A stretch of DNA of 64,000 nt from Pseudoalteromonas neustonica (GTDB lineage: Bacteria > Pseudomonadota > Gammaproteobacteria > Enterobacterales > Alteromonadaceae), in assembly GCF_001653135.1 (NCBI RefSeq), contig NZ_BDDS01000002.1, positions 1 through 64,000 of the forward strand. Reading direction: 5' to 3'. A model generated the notes under the pieces. The model was not told where the DNA came from. It saw nothing but the letters and a program-made list of their open reading frames with translations, and ran no database searches. The position numbers and the translations under genes are program-made. Positions 46,276 to 56,797 of the stretch are shown piece after piece. How positions within the stretch are numbered: the first letter of the stretch is position 1; every line of letters begins with the position of its first letter.

Positions 46276-46324
46276 TATACCCAAACCACCTCAAGATGCG
46301 AATTCTCCATCGAGCGGTTGGGTA
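46276..46324. repeat. MITE-B terminal fragment
   Basis: The left 26 bp, from TATACCCAAACCACCTCAAG on, are identical to the left end of the element at 37562. The right side CGGTTGGGTA is a remnant of the opposite end. It is a roughly 49-bp internally deleted copy between purB and roxA. Confidence 0.65.
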
Positions 46325-46350
46325 CATTAAAATTAGTTGTTGCAGAAAGC

Positions 46351-47736
<1,386 letters not shown>

Positions 47737-47753
47737 TTAGTTTTGAACGATAA

Positions 47754-48356
47754 TTAAATATGGTTTTTAGCAATGGCGATAATGCTTTTTTTCGAAAAGA
47801 AAAAATGACGGCGTTTTCCGCCCATTTGTCGCCATAATACAGCACTGCGAATACCTGCTAATAATAAGGCACGTATTTTGTGTTGTATTAATTGCTGTTT
47901 TAGTAAGTCAGGTTTGCCATAAACCTGTATTCGGTGCCCTAGGGGGCTAAGCACCTTTGAATAAATATCTGCAAGGGCAGCAACAACAGTGTCATCAGTC
48001 ACTGAAAAATGATCAAGACGACGCTTGATATCATCTATGCTTTTCCCAAGCTCTGCTAAGCTACTTGGTTTTGCGCTTAAAGCACGCTCTAATTGCATTA
48101 AACCGCCAACGTATTTGACGATTTCAACATCTTTTTTTTCACCCGCACTGAGCTGGTCAAGTAAACTTTTATAGCCATCTCTTAAATTTTCAGTGCCTTG
48201 GTATACATCACTGGGTGAATCAGGCGACGTTTGTACAATACTTGTAAATAGCTTTTCTAATTCATAATCGTTGCTACTACCGAACTGCGCTATTTTTTGA
48301 ACTTGTTTAGCAACTTGGCACATGGCTGCTAATGCCATGACTTGGTGTTCATTCAT
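47754..48356 (-). CDS. hflD: high-frequency lysogenisation protein HflD homologue
   Basis: The 200-residue, mostly helical protein contains AMCQVAKQVQKIAQFGS, YVGGLMQLERALSAK and the C-terminal LLLAGIRSAVLWRQMGGKRRHFFFS typical of HflD. In E. coli it binds the lambda CII activator at the membrane; its cellular role elsewhere is unclear. ATG 48356 overlaps the mnmA stop (TAATG), so translation is coupled. Confidence 0.93.
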   Translation of the reverse strand: MNEHQVMALAAMCQVAKQVQKIAQFGSSNDYELEKLFTSIVQTSPDSPSDVYQGTENLRDGYKSLLDQLSAGEKKDVEIVKYVGGLMQLERALSAKPSSLAELGKSIDDIKRRLDHFSVTDDTVVAALADIYSKVLSPLGHRIQVYGKPDLLKQQLIQHKIRALLLAGIRSAVLWRQMGGKRRHFFFSKKSIIAIAKNHI

Positions 48357-49456
48357 TATTTTATCACCGAGTCTATAATACCGCCGCCTAAACAAATCTC
48401 GTTGGCATAAAATACGGCTGATTGACCTGGCGTTACCGCTTTTTGTGGCTCATCAAATAATACGCGAGCTAGGCCATCATCACCAACTAATAGCGTACAG
48501 CTTAAGTCTTCTTGGCGGTAGCGAGTTTTTACTGTACAACGAGTCGTGCCTTTTGGCCCAATACGATCAACCCAATGTAGCTGGTTGGCATTTAAACCAT
48601 TGCTGTATAGACGAGGGTGGTCTTTACCTTGGCCAACAATGAGTACATTACGCTCTAGATCTTTATCAACCACATACCATGGTTCGCCTGAGCCTTCTTT
48701 CATTCCGCCAATGAGCAAACCTTTGCGTTGTCCTAATGTGTGATACATCAAGCCTTCGTGTTCACCTACATTGTTACCGTCAGTGTCTTCGATAACACCT
48801 GGTTGTGCAGGTAAAAATTTTTGTAAGAAATCTTTAAACTTACGTTCGCCAATAAAGCAAATACCGGTGCTGTCTTTTTTATCGTGGGTAATTAAATCTT
48901 GTTCTTCAGCAATACGGCGCACTTCTGGTTTGGCAATATCACCCACAGGGAAAAGCGTTTGCGCAATATGCTCATGACTTAATGTGTATAAGAAATAGCT
49001 TTGATCTTTGTTATCATCGAGGCCACGACACATTACATATTTATCATCGCGTAATTCACGACGGACATAATGACCTGTTGCAATAAAGTCAGCACCGAGA
49101 GCGGTTGCTGCAAATTCTAAAAAGGCTTTGAATTTGATTTCTTTATTACACATGATATCAGGATTCGGTGTACGGCCTGCTTTATACTCAGCAAGGAAAT
49201 ACTCAAACACGTTATCCCAATACTCTGCAGCAAAATTAACGGTGTGCAATTCAATGCCCAATTTATCACAGACCGCTTGTGCGTCTTTTAAATCGTCTGC
49301 GGCGGCGCAATATTCATCATTATCGTCTTCTTCCCAGTTCTTCATAAACAGGCCTTCAACTTTATAGCCTTGTTGTTTTAATAAATAAGCTGATACAGAA
49401 GAATCAACACCGCCGGACATGCCAACGATGACTTTAATGTGACTATTTTCGCTCAT
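48356..49456 (-). CDS. mnmA: tRNA-specific 2-thiouridylase MnmA
   Basis: MnmA makes 2-thiouridine at position 34 of tRNA-Lys, -Glu and -Gln, taking sulfur from TusE. The 366 residues include the PP-loop [10 protein letters not shown] (about 10-19), catalytic Cys in [10 protein letters not shown] near 102 and Cys in [12 protein letters not shown] near 200. The sulfur-relay genes tusDCBE lie 2.5 kb away in the same window, and tRNA-Lys(TTT), a substrate, is encoded four times here. It is the first gene of the operon. Confidence 0.97.
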   Translation of the reverse strand: MSENSHIKVIVGMSGGVDSSVSAYLLKQQGYKVEGLFMKNWEEDDNDEYCAAADDLKDAQAVCDKLGIELHTVNFAAEYWDNVFEYFLAEYKAGRTPNPDIMCNKEIKFKAFLEFAATALGADFIATGHYVRRELRDDKYVMCRGLDDNKDQSYFLYTLSHEHIAQTLFPVGDIAKPEVRRIAEEQDLITHDKKDSTGICFIGERKFKDFLQKFLPAQPGVIEDTDGNNVGEHEGLMYHTLGQRKGLLIGGMKEGSGEPWYVVDKDLERNVLIVGQGKDHPRLYSNGLNANQLHWVDRIGPKGTTRCTVKTRYRQEDLSCTLLVGDDGLARVLFDEPQKAVTPGQSAVFYANEICLGGGIIDSVIK

Positions 49457-50010
49457 GGGTAATTTCGCTTATACAGGTTGCTGTCATTTAAACTACTAGC
49501 GCATATGTGCATTACAGAGATAAAGAATAGAGGCTCTGATTAACCACACAGACTATGAAAGGCCGCGATTATAGCATGTAAATAGACAGCCAAGCCACCC
49601 AAAAAATGAGTTTTGTCTAGCGATTACTGAGGAATAGGGGGTGCTCTGACAATCGCGCAGTACCCATATTTAACTTGTTACAGAAAGAGTTATATAAAGG
49701 AAGGTGGTTTGTAATGTACTTTACAAGTTAATAGTAAATAATTAGGCTGGATTGCTTTACTGGGTCTAAAGTTGTTATTAGAATAAAGTAATCCGGATGT
49801 ATTATTTTAATTAGATACTATTTTAATAAAATACTAGACCTTAGTGATAATATCAGGGTAACGTATTTTATACTGTAAAATGCAATAATTGAGTGATTAA
49901 CTCAAAATCGTTATTTATTTCTTCACGCTGAATGTGTTTTTTTAAAATCATTCACGTGTCATTTTAGTTTTATTTGTTCGTAACGAACGATAAAGTATTG
50001 GGCAATACAT
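49457..50010. other. 554-bp non-coding interval upstream of mnmA and the GGDEF gene
   Basis: No protein gene is visible. The interval must hold both divergent promoters. It also holds several inverted repeats: TTGTAATGTACTTTACAAG near 49710, an imperfect pair GGATTGCTTT/AAAGTAATCC (about 49749-49795), and the near-palindrome GTTCGTAACGAAC (49976-49988) just before the GGDEF gene. None is a recognised site. Confidence 0.5.
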
Positions 50011-51279
50011 ATGGATTATGTCTTATATACTCATTCATTAATCTCATTGATAGACCGTTTTGCAGTCTTTGCAAACGATGAAATTGATCACATGGTCAAA
50101 AATACGAATAGCGATCTCAGAACTGAGGCGTTTACACTATTTGAAGCATTATATAATCAATCAACTCAAGACGGCTCTTTACTTGAAGAGCTACCTGTAT
50201 TTTTTATTTCATTAGACAATAAATTCACTGCCCAACAAACACGAAATAAAGCTTTGAGTGCGGCACTTGCAAACTGGTGGTTAGAATGGTCTTTTGTTTA
50301 CTCAATGCAAGCAAAGGTTATTACAAATAGCCCTGTAACGGTACAAAATATCACACATTTAACGCAAGGGAATACCCAACCTATGCGTCAGCATGAGTTA
50401 AGTCATTATGCTAATTTATTTACCCAAGTGCCAATACCCTTGTGTAATGTCAGCACTGTCACGGGTGATATTATTAGGTTAAATCAAAGGTTTGTGGACG
50501 TATTTGGATATACAATTAAAGATATACCAAATATGGATACTTGGTGGTTAAAGGCCTACCCAGATCCAGCTTACCGATCGTGGGTTTTACAAACATGGAA
50601 CACTGCAGTTGAGTATGCAGTTGAGCATAAAACAGATATAGAGCCACAACATTATCAGGTTACGTGTAAAGATGGTCGCTTGATTACGATGGAAATTTCG
50701 GGTATTTATATTGATAATGAGTTTTTAGCTATTTTTAAAGATGCAACACAACGCATGGAAGCTGAAGATATTTTAAGAGACATGGCATTTTTAGATTCGT
50801 TGACACAAATAGCGAATAGACGTCGCTTCGATGAAAAATTAATTCAAGAATTCAATTTAAGTATTAAAACAAACAGTCCTTTGTCATTAATTTTAATTGA
50901 TATTGATAATTTTAAACAATTTAATGATAGTTATGGGCACCTAATTGGTGATGAATGTTTACTTAAAGTAGCCCAATGTATATCTACTGCGGTTAGTCGT
51001 CCTGAAGACTTTGTTGCGCGTTTTGGTGGAGAGGAATTTGTAGTTCTTCTGCCACAAACAAGTGCTGCTGGGGCATGTAACGTAGCTCAAAAAATCCAAC
51101 ATGCTATCTCTGAACTAACAATAATATATGATCATTGTTTTACAAATAAAGTGACATTAAGTTTAGGTATTAATACACGGTATAATCAATGTGACCATAT
51201 TCAACTTTTAGATGGTGCGGATAAAGCATTGTACAAAGCAAAAGAACATGGTCGAGATTGTATTGTAGTAAATCAATAG
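50011..51279 (+). CDS. PAS-GGDEF diguanylate cyclase
   Basis: The 422-residue soluble protein has an N-terminal helical region (1 to about 130), a PAS domain (about 140-250, PLCNVSTVTGDIIRLNQRF to EFLAIFKDATQR) and a GGDEF domain (about 258-420). The latter has DSLTQIANRRRFDEKL, LIDIDNFKQFNDSYGH for metal and base binding, and ARFGGEEFVVLLPQT with the GGEEF active site. RPED five residues before it forms an inhibitory I-site. It should make c-di-GMP under feedback inhibition. A small palindrome precedes it. Confidence 0.92.
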   Translation: MDYVLYTHSLISLIDRFAVFANDEIDHMVKNTNSDLRTEAFTLFEALYNQSTQDGSLLEELPVFFISLDNKFTAQQTRNKALSAALANWWLEWSFVYSMQAKVITNSPVTVQNITHLTQGNTQPMRQHELSHYANLFTQVPIPLCNVSTVTGDIIRLNQRFVDVFGYTIKDIPNMDTWWLKAYPDPAYRSWVLQTWNTAVEYAVEHKTDIEPQHYQVTCKDGRLITMEISGIYIDNEFLAIFKDATQRMEAEDILRDMAFLDSLTQIANRRRFDEKLIQEFNLSIKTNSPLSLILIDIDNFKQFNDSYGHLIGDECLLKVAQCISTAVSRPEDFVARFGGEEFVVLLPQTSAAGACNVAQKIQHAISELTIIYDHCFTNKVTLSLGINTRYNQCDHIQLLDGADKALYKAKEHGRDCIVVNQ

Positions 51280-51321
51280 TGTCAAAAATGAGCTGAAGTA
51301 AGCTCGCTTGACTTGCTAGTT

Positions 51322-51984
51322 TTACAGTAATTTGTAATCACCCGTTCCAATGTTATCGAGGCAGTAATCACCAATACGGTAACGAATCAAACGCAGAGTT
51401 GGGTGGCCAATGTGTGCAGTCATACGACGAACCTGACGATTTCTACCTTCGGTTAAGGTGATACTAAGCCAGCTGGTTGGGATGTTTTTACGCTCTCTTA
51501 CGGCTGGGGTTCTTGGCCATAAATCTGGGGTATCTATTTTCTCAATTTTAGCAGGGAGTGTCATCCCATCTTTTAGTTCGACACCTTGGCACAGTGCGCG
51601 TATCGCGTCATTACTTGGTTGGCCTTCGACTTGCACCCAATAAGTCTTACTGGTTTTTTTATTTGGGGCCGTAAGTGTGTTTTGTAGCTTTCCACAATTT
51701 GTTAGTAGTAATAAGCCTTCGCTGTCTCTATCGAGTCTCCCTGCAGCGTAAACATCTTTAATAGGAATAAAGCTTGCTAAGGTTTGTCTATTATCGTCAT
51801 CTGTAAATTGGCAAAGTACATCAAAAGGTTTATTAAATAAAACAACCTTACGCTCGCTTGGATCAATTGCTGGTTTGATTTCACGCTTTGTGGCACTACT
51901 ACCTTTTTTAGAGATAAGGGTACTGCGGCTATAGCTACGTCCACTGCTGCGTCGGCTTGTTTGTGGTTTATTGTTTTGGCTCAT
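51322..51984 (-). CDS. rluE: 23S rRNA pseudouridine synthase RluE
   Basis: RluE modifies U2457 of 23S rRNA in E. coli. The 220-residue protein has a basic N-terminus ([14 protein letters not shown]). The catalytic motif [16 protein letters not shown] contains the active Asp. [39 protein letters not shown] closely matches RluE. ATG 51984 is taken; GTG 51996 would overlap tusE. It starts 2 bp after tusE and is probably part of the tus operon. Confidence 0.92.
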   Translation of the reverse strand: MSQNNKPQTSRRSSGRSYSRSTLISKKGSSATKREIKPAIDPSERKVVLFNKPFDVLCQFTDDDNRQTLASFIPIKDVYAAGRLDRDSEGLLLLTNCGKLQNTLTAPNKKTSKTYWVQVEGQPSNDAIRALCQGVELKDGMTLPAKIEKIDTPDLWPRTPAVRERKNIPTSWLSITLTEGRNRQVRRMTAHIGHPTLRLIRYRIGDYCLDNIGTGDYKLL

Positions 51985-51986
51985 AA

Positions 51987-52316
51987 TTATATGCACCTTG
52001 CAGGTTTAGGCAACCCAGCTATTTTTGTCGCTTGTTTGGCAGGTCCCTTTGGGAATAATGTGTATAAGTAAATACTATTTCCTTTGTCTTCTCCGAGCGC
52101 TTTAGCCATTGCTTTTACCAGCATTCTGATCGCTGGACTCGTATTGTATTCAAGATAAAAATCACGGACAAAATTTATTACTTCCCAATGTTGCGGTGTC
52201 AACTCAATATTTTCTTGTTCTGCAAGCGTTGGGGCAAGCTCTGTGCTCCACTGTTCGTGGTTGAGCAAATAGCCCTGTTTATCTGTTTCAATAAGTTGTT
52301 TATTAAATTCGAGCAT
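51987..52316 (-). CDS. tusE: sulfur-relay protein TusE (DsrC family)
   Basis: TusE accepts sulfur from TusBCD and passes it to MnmA for tRNA 2-thiolation. The 109-residue protein shows [24 protein letters not shown] and [11 protein letters not shown]. The essential Cys is the penultimate residue (Cys108 in PARCI), as in E. coli. Here it is clustered with tusDCB, unlike in E. coli where it lies elsewhere. Confidence 0.95.
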   Translation of the reverse strand: MLEFNKQLIETDKQGYLLNHEQWSTELAPTLAEQENIELTPQHWEVINFVRDFYLEYNTSPAIRMLVKAMAKALGEDKGNSIYLYTLFPKGPAKQATKIAGLPKPARCI

Positions 52317-52319
52317 GGA

Positions 52320-52586
52320 TCACCACGTAATTGATTGTGAAGTTGATAAGGTAAGAGCAACAAAATCTGCATAATTAAGGGCATTATCAGATTCATTTAT
52401 TGTTAAACCACGGGCAAGAGCATCTTCGGCTAAAAATAATAAATCAGATGAAAACTGGCGGTATAAATATGTTGAATAGCATGCGTCACCAACGAGCAAT
52501 ACGCTGTCATGCTCTTGTATTAAATTAGCTAAACGCTCTGTGGCATAGTAACTGATTGGTTTTGAAAATATATGCAATGTACTCAT
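52320..52586 (-). CDS. tusB: sulfur-relay protein TusB (DsrH family)
   Basis: The 88-residue subunit of the TusBCD hexamer has MSTLHIFSKPIS at the start, SVLLVGDACYSTY, and ARGLTINESDNALNYADFVALTL near the end. It overlaps tusC by 4 bp and precedes tusE by 3 bp. Confidence 0.9.
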   Translation of the reverse strand: MSTLHIFSKPISYYATERLANLIQEHDSVLLVGDACYSTYLYRQFSSDLLFLAEDALARGLTINESDNALNYADFVALTLSTSQSITW

Positions 52587-52939
52587 AAATTGACGACCTG
52601 ATGTTGAGTAGCTATTAATTTACTTTGCGCTGCAAAGTCTAATACGTTGACGTTAATGAGTAAGTCACTTTTAGCAAGGTTAAAATCGACCAATGATTTT
52701 TCACATACGTAAATGTTTTCAACATCGTAAATTTCGAGTGTTTTTATGCTTTTAAAATAATTTTTGAGCCCGAGGGGATCAGTGTGTTGACCTTTTTTCA
52801 ATGCAAGTACAGCGGGGCCTGTAAACAGCCAACTAATATTTTGCTCTATAGCTGCAAAAATTAAGGTCATATCAAGGGCATCGCGAATATGCATATCATC
52901 AAAAGGACTATGCTGGCTTAGTACAAGTACATTGATCAT
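52583..52939 (-). CDS. tusC: sulfur-relay protein TusC (DsrF family)
   Basis: The 118-residue TusBCD subunit shows VLVLSQHSPFDDMHIRDALDM, ALKKGQHTDPLGLKNYFKS and an Asp-Val-Glu stretch before IYVCEKSL, which matches the DsrE/F fold. It overlaps tusD and tusB by 4 bp each. Confidence 0.92.
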   Translation of the reverse strand: MINVLVLSQHSPFDDMHIRDALDMTLIFAAIEQNISWLFTGPAVLALKKGQHTDPLGLKNYFKSIKTLEIYDVENIYVCEKSLVDFNLAKSDLLINVNVLDFAAQSKLIATQHQVVNL

Positions 52940-53289
52940 TTAAATTGCACCCATTTGTCAGCATCACTTGCGAGCATTGCAAACTCGGCTAACCCAGCGA
53001 TTGAAAATATACCTTTTTTTGTAATATCAAGACCCCGTTTTTCGGCAGCAGTGACACATAACATTAAGTTTATTTTCTTTTCATACAGTGTTTGCCAAAG
53101 GGCACTAATAGCTAACTCATCTGATGCAAGGTTTAAATGTTGACTGGCATGGAATACACCTTGCTGGTACAAAAAAATAGCGTCTATTGTATGACCTTGT
53201 GCTAAGCATGCATGAGCAAATTTAACCAAACGTTGTGTTGTATCATGATCTGATGGTGCGCAGTGAATAGAAAGTACAAATCGTGCCAA
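52936..53289 (-). CDS. tusD: sulfur-relay protein TusD (DsrE family)
   Basis: The 117-residue catalytic subunit of TusBCD takes sulfur from TusA. The active Cys is Cys78 in INLMLCVTAAEKRGL, exactly the E. coli position. HACLAQGHTIDAIFLYQQGV is typical of DsrE. It is the first gene of tusD-tusC-tusB-tusE-rluE on the minus strand. Confidence 0.94.
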   Translation of the reverse strand: MARFVLSIHCAPSDHDTTQRLVKFAHACLAQGHTIDAIFLYQQGVFHASQHLNLASDELAISALWQTLYEKKINLMLCVTAAEKRGLDITKKGIFSIAGLAEFAMLASDADKWVQFK

Positions 53290-53301
53290 AACTAATCCAA
53301 T

Positions 53302-53329
53302 AAAAAAGCCCCTAAAGAGGGGCTATTTT
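53302..53329 (-). terminator. intrinsic terminator after the BI-1 gene
   Basis: AGCCCCT and AGGGGCT pair around four bases. On the minus strand the stem is followed by six T. It separates the BI-1 gene from tusD. Confidence 0.8.
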
Positions 53330-53344
53330 AACAGAACTATTTAA

Positions 53345-54010
53345 TTAGTCATTATTTACGCCAAGTAGCGCAAGTAGCGATGTAAATAAGTTATATACGC
53401 TTAAGTAAAGAGAGACTGTTGCGCGGATATAATTTGTTTCACCACCATTGATGATACGGCTGGTATCAAACAAAATAAAACCTGACATGATTAGCACAAC
53501 TGCAGCATTTACTACCATAAACATCAAAGAACTCCCGATGAAGATGTTAACAATGCTCGCAACGATAACCACGATTAGGCCTACTGTTAAAAAACCGCCC
53601 ATAAACGAAAAATCTTTTTTAGTGTTAAGTGCATACGCAGATAAACCAAAAAATATCAGGGCAGTTGAACCTAACGCTTGCATAATTAGCATAGGGCCAT
53701 TTGGCATGGCTGCGTAATGGTTCAATAAAGGACCGAGGCCTGCGCCCATCAAGCCTGTAAAAGCAAACACCCATGCAACACCAGATGCACTGTCAGCTTT
53801 TTTGTTTACAACAAATAATAAACCAAATGAAATAAGTGTAAAAACGATTCCCATAAAGTAGGGAAGTTGTAATGCCATTGAAATACCAGCCGTCACAGCA
53901 CTAAATGCTAATGTCATTGCCAGTAGAAAGTAAGTGTTTTTAAGCACTTTGTTTGTTTCAATGGTCGACATAACCGGTTTAGCGGTATTGTACGAGTGAT
54001 TAAATGCCAT
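53345..54010 (-). CDS. yccA: Bax inhibitor-1 family membrane protein (YccA-like)
   Basis: The 221-residue inner-membrane protein with seven helices is close in length to E. coli YccA (219), which binds and restrains FtsH. It starts at ATG 54010 behind AGGAG; longer in-frame starts lack support. Conserved parts are NTYFLLAMTLAFSAVTAGIS, GAGLGPLLNHY and FILFDTSRIINGGETNYIRATVSLYLSVYNLF, ending in an acidic NND. In E. coli yccA also neighbours tusE. Confidence 0.92.
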   Translation of the reverse strand: MAFNHSYNTAKPVMSTIETNKVLKNTYFLLAMTLAFSAVTAGISMALQLPYFMGIVFTLISFGLLFVVNKKADSASGVAWVFAFTGLMGAGLGPLLNHYAAMPNGPMLIMQALGSTALIFFGLSAYALNTKKDFSFMGGFLTVGLIVVIVASIVNIFIGSSLMFMVVNAAVVLIMSGFILFDTSRIINGGETNYIRATVSLYLSVYNLFTSLLALLGVNND

Positions 54011-54222
54011 TGTAGAGCTCCTTTGTGTGAAACCAGTATAGATACGATAATTAACTAAAGTTAGATTACCAAGTCTTCTATATTTGGGCAAACCTTTGTA
54101 GTTCAATAGACCAATTAAATAATATAAAAGTTCCTGTTTGCACGGTTTTTGTTCTGCCTTGGTTTATTTACGCACAAATCAATTGTTTTTTAGGCACTTA
54201 AACGTTTTTTTGAAAAAAAAGC

Positions 54223-54251
54223 TTCACAAAAGCGATGGGCTTCTCTATTAT
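54223..54251 (+). promoter_or_regulatory. promoter of the tRNA-Ser(TGA) pair
   Basis: TTCACA (54223-54228), a 17-bp spacer and TATTAT (54246-54251) are followed by TCAGGCCGTGC, a GC-rich discriminator of the stable-RNA type, and the first tRNA 11 bp further on. Confidence 0.6.
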
Positions 54252-54262
54252 TCAGGCCGTGC

Positions 54263-54353
54263 GGAGAGATGGCAGAGTGGTCGAATGCACCGGTCTTGAA
54301 AACCGGCAGGGGTTTATAGCCCCTCTAGGGTTCAAATCCCTATCTCTCCACCA
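54263..54353 (+). tRNA. tRNA-Ser (anticodon TGA), copy 1
   Basis: This 91-nt class II tRNA has acceptor GGAGAGA paired with TCTCTCC, anticodon loop CTTGAAA, a long variable arm (CAGGGGTTTATAGCCCCTC), T loop TTCAAAT and encoded CCA. Confidence 0.97.
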
Positions 54354-54405
54354 CCTAATTAAAATAATTACGAGTACACTTTTACTTGTAATTTATAAAG
54401 AGTTT

Positions 54406-54496
54406 GGAGAGATGGCAGAGTGGCCGAATGCACCGGTCTTGAAAACCGGCAGGGGTTTATAGCCCCTCTAGGGTTCAAATCCCTATCTCTCCACCA
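54406..54496 (+). tRNA. tRNA-Ser (anticodon TGA), copy 2
   Basis: It is almost identical to copy 1, with one difference in the D loop (GTGGCCGAATG against GTGGTCGAATG). The 52-bp spacer has no promoter of its own, so both are likely read together. Confidence 0.97.
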
Positions 54497-54502
54497 TATA
54501 AC

Positions 54503-54533
54503 AAAAAAGCCCGCTAAATTAGCGGGCTTTTTT
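54503..54533 (+). terminator. intrinsic terminator after the tRNA-Ser pair
   Basis: AAAAAGCCCGCT and AGCGGGCTTTTT pair around AAATT, starting 7 bp after the second tRNA. Confidence 0.88.
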
Positions 54534-54663
54534 GTGCTTAAAATTTGTTGGTCGGGCCGAAAAGTTAAAATAATTGGCTTCAATAAATTGAAGTTAGGCT
54601 GTTAGTTTCTTGTGGAATTATGATATTTTCTTATTATTGGTTATTGCTAAAGGTATATAAAAT

Positions 54664-55569
54664 ATGATGTTGTGGCTTCAAGATGACTTAGCTTCAAGAA
54701 AGTTACTTGTTTATAGAGCAATGCTATTTTCCTTGGTAACCTTATTTGTTCTATTTGTGTTTCAGCCCTTTGGCACAACTAATGATACGACGCCTTACAA
54801 GTTACTTCGTTTATCTGGCTATGGTTTAGTGACATTTTGCGCTCTCTTACTGGCAGGCGCTATTGAGATATCGTTAACTCGGCTCACTCTCAACAGCACA
54901 CTGCTATTGATTATGATCCCCGCTGTATACGTTCTAATTACGGCTGTTTTTAATCATGGATACTTTGTTGTCGCAGTCTTGGGACGTTGGCATTGGCAAA
55001 ATCAATTACTTTTTATTGGCTATACGTTAGCGATTGGCTTGCTGCCAATTAGTTTTATGCTGTTGGTGAATCGCCATGCAAAACAGACCGTATTAACTAC
55101 AGATACTACTGAGAAGGCTTCTAGCAATCAGAGCGTTTGTAATGTGTTAGAAGGAAGTGACGTTACACCCCCTCGCTTAATTACACTTATTGGTGACAAT
55201 AAAAGTGATCGGCTGACTGTTGCACCCGCGGATATAATATTTATTAAGTCGGCTGATAATTATTGTGAACTTGCTATTAAAGAAAACGAGGGTCTTTGCC
55301 ATACATTGCTGCGCGTCACGTTAACTGGTTTATTAAAGCAACTCCCTGAAAATATATTTATATATCGTTGTCATCGTTCTTATGCCGTGAATTTAGAGTT
55401 AGTGATGGCCAGTAAAGGTAATGCGGGTGGCTTACAACTAACTATGCTGTCATCTGATATCGCAGTACCAGTTTCGAGAACTTATGTTGATGCAATTAAA
55501 CAAGCCTTGTTGTTGGCCCCTAAAGCATGTAAACGGCCCCAAAACATTGCAATTAGTACCAGAGAATGA
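54664..55569 (+). CDS. membrane-anchored LytTR transcription regulator
   Basis: The 301-residue protein has four membrane helices (about 15-150, the first followed by FVFQPFGTT) and a cytosolic LytTR DNA-binding domain (about 190-290). The latter shows LTVAPADIIFIKSADNYCEL and IFIYRCHRSYAVNLELV, the hallmark block of the fold. It has no receiver domain, so it may sense a membrane signal directly. The downstream CPBP protease gene, 81 bp away, is a possible target. Confidence 0.85.
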   Translation: MMLWLQDDLASRKLLVYRAMLFSLVTLFVLFVFQPFGTTNDTTPYKLLRLSGYGLVTFCALLLAGAIEISLTRLTLNSTLLLIMIPAVYVLITAVFNHGYFVVAVLGRWHWQNQLLFIGYTLAIGLLPISFMLLVNRHAKQTVLTTDTTEKASSNQSVCNVLEGSDVTPPRLITLIGDNKSDRLTVAPADIIFIKSADNYCELAIKENEGLCHTLLRVTLTGLLKQLPENIFIYRCHRSYAVNLELVMASKGNAGGLQLTMLSSDIAVPVSRTYVDAIKQALLLAPKACKRPQNIAISTRE

Positions 55570-55650
55570 ACTACAGCCCTAATTTATCGACTTTTTAATG
55601 AGTGATTGACATGCTTGAGTTGAATTTAAAATTTCACTTAAGAAGGTCAT

Positions 55651-56481
55651 ATGAAGTATCAAATAAAAGCACTGTTACTAGTAATTACGTTTATATTCTG
55701 TCATTACGGGATGAAATATTTTTGGGGTAAAAGTTGGATACCTATTTTATCAGAGCTAGATCAACACACAGATCTTTTATTATTTCCAGCTAAATACTTG
55801 TTTATCTATGGACCATTCTTACTGATAGCAACAGTGTTATTTAAGTCGATTCGCTGGTATGAATTATTAGGTCTAAATATAAAAGACTCTCAACGCTATT
55901 TATTAGCAGCACTGGCTTGCTGTACACCTATGGTAATAGGCTATGCTTTTTTAAGTAGTGAGCTAAATATTTCTATATCAGGGGTTGTTACAGGTTCAAT
56001 ATATGCTGGCTTTTTTGAAGAAGTAATTTTTAGGGCTGCATTGTTCGGTATATTATTTCGTTTTTGTCGTTGGGGATTTATCCCAGCAGCACTCATTAGT
56101 TCCATAATCTTTGGTTTGGGCCATATTTATCAAGGGCATGATGTTATTTCAGCTCTTATGGCTGTTACTATTACAACAATTGCAGGCACATGGTTTGCGT
56201 GGCTATATTGCGAATGCGGTTATCGTATTTGGTTCCCGCTATGGATGCATATTTTGATGAATGCGGCTTACGGCATATTTAGTATGTCTGGTGGGGCAGC
56301 CGGTGATTTAAAAGGTAATTTATTTAAAGCGACCGCCATTATTTTGAGTATCGTATACATCAACGTACTTATTAAAGGTGGTAAAAAGCGAGAAGTAACA
56401 CTTTCTTCATTATTTAAAAACCAACCAAATAGTTCGTCTTTGTCTATTAAAACGCCCACTTATGGACTTAATGATGCTTGA
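55651..56481 (+). CDS. CPBP-family intramembrane glutamic protease
   Basis: The 276-residue protein has about eight helices. The CAAX-protease/bacteriocin-processing motifs are GFFEEVIFRAALFG near residue 125 (catalytic Glu pair and Arg), FGLGHIYQGHD near 155 and HILMNAAYG near 205. It likely cleaves a membrane peptide or acts in prenyl-protein or bacteriocin self-protection; its substrate is unknown. The neighbouring LytTR regulator may control it. Its end overlaps a PspB-like gene by 20 bp. Confidence 0.88.
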   Translation: MKYQIKALLLVITFIFCHYGMKYFWGKSWIPILSELDQHTDLLLFPAKYLFIYGPFLLIATVLFKSIRWYELLGLNIKDSQRYLLAALACCTPMVIGYAFLSSELNISISGVVTGSIYAGFFEEVIFRAALFGILFRFCRWGFIPAALISSIIFGLGHIYQGHDVISALMAVTITTIAGTWFAWLYCECGYRIWFPLWMHILMNAAYGIFSMSGGAAGDLKGNLFKATAIILSIVYINVLIKGGKKREVTLSSLFKNQPNSSSLSIKTPTYGLNDA

Positions 56482-56722
56482 ATTATTTTTAGTTACTATG
56501 GTCTTTAGTTCCCCTCTAATCTTGCTAGTAATTATTAAGCATTATTTTGCTTATAAAACAACAGTTCAAAAAGAGTTGGTTTTATTACAGCAAGCAAATA
56601 GAGCAGAAGCTGTCTTAACAATGCAAAATAAATTAGCGGTTCTAATTGAAAGAATCATTGTACTTGAAAAAATAGTAACAAATAGTAATGTTGATTTATC
56701 AAGAGAGATCGAGCAGCTATAA
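56462..56722 (+). CDS. small membrane protein resembling PspB
   Basis: The 86-residue protein has one N-terminal helix (ELFLVTMVFSSPLILLVIIK) and a cytosolic coiled coil ending LIERIIVLEKIVTNSNVDLSREI. The layout and the R-I-x-x-L-E-x-I-V end recall PspB-type phage-shock sensors. No pspA or pspC is adjacent, so it may only share the architecture. Starts at 56471 or 56474 (GGA upstream) are also possible. It is translationally coupled to the CPBP protease. Confidence 0.6.
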   Translation: MDLMMLELFLVTMVFSSPLILLVIIKHYFAYKTTVQKELVLLQQANRAEAVLTMQNKLAVLIERIIVLEKIVTNSNVDLSREIEQL

Positions 56723-56797
56723 CTTTTCAGGCCGGTTATCTTTCGAGATTTAAAATGCTCTGCCTGAAGGGAAACTGCTTAGGGCGATTAGTTCATT

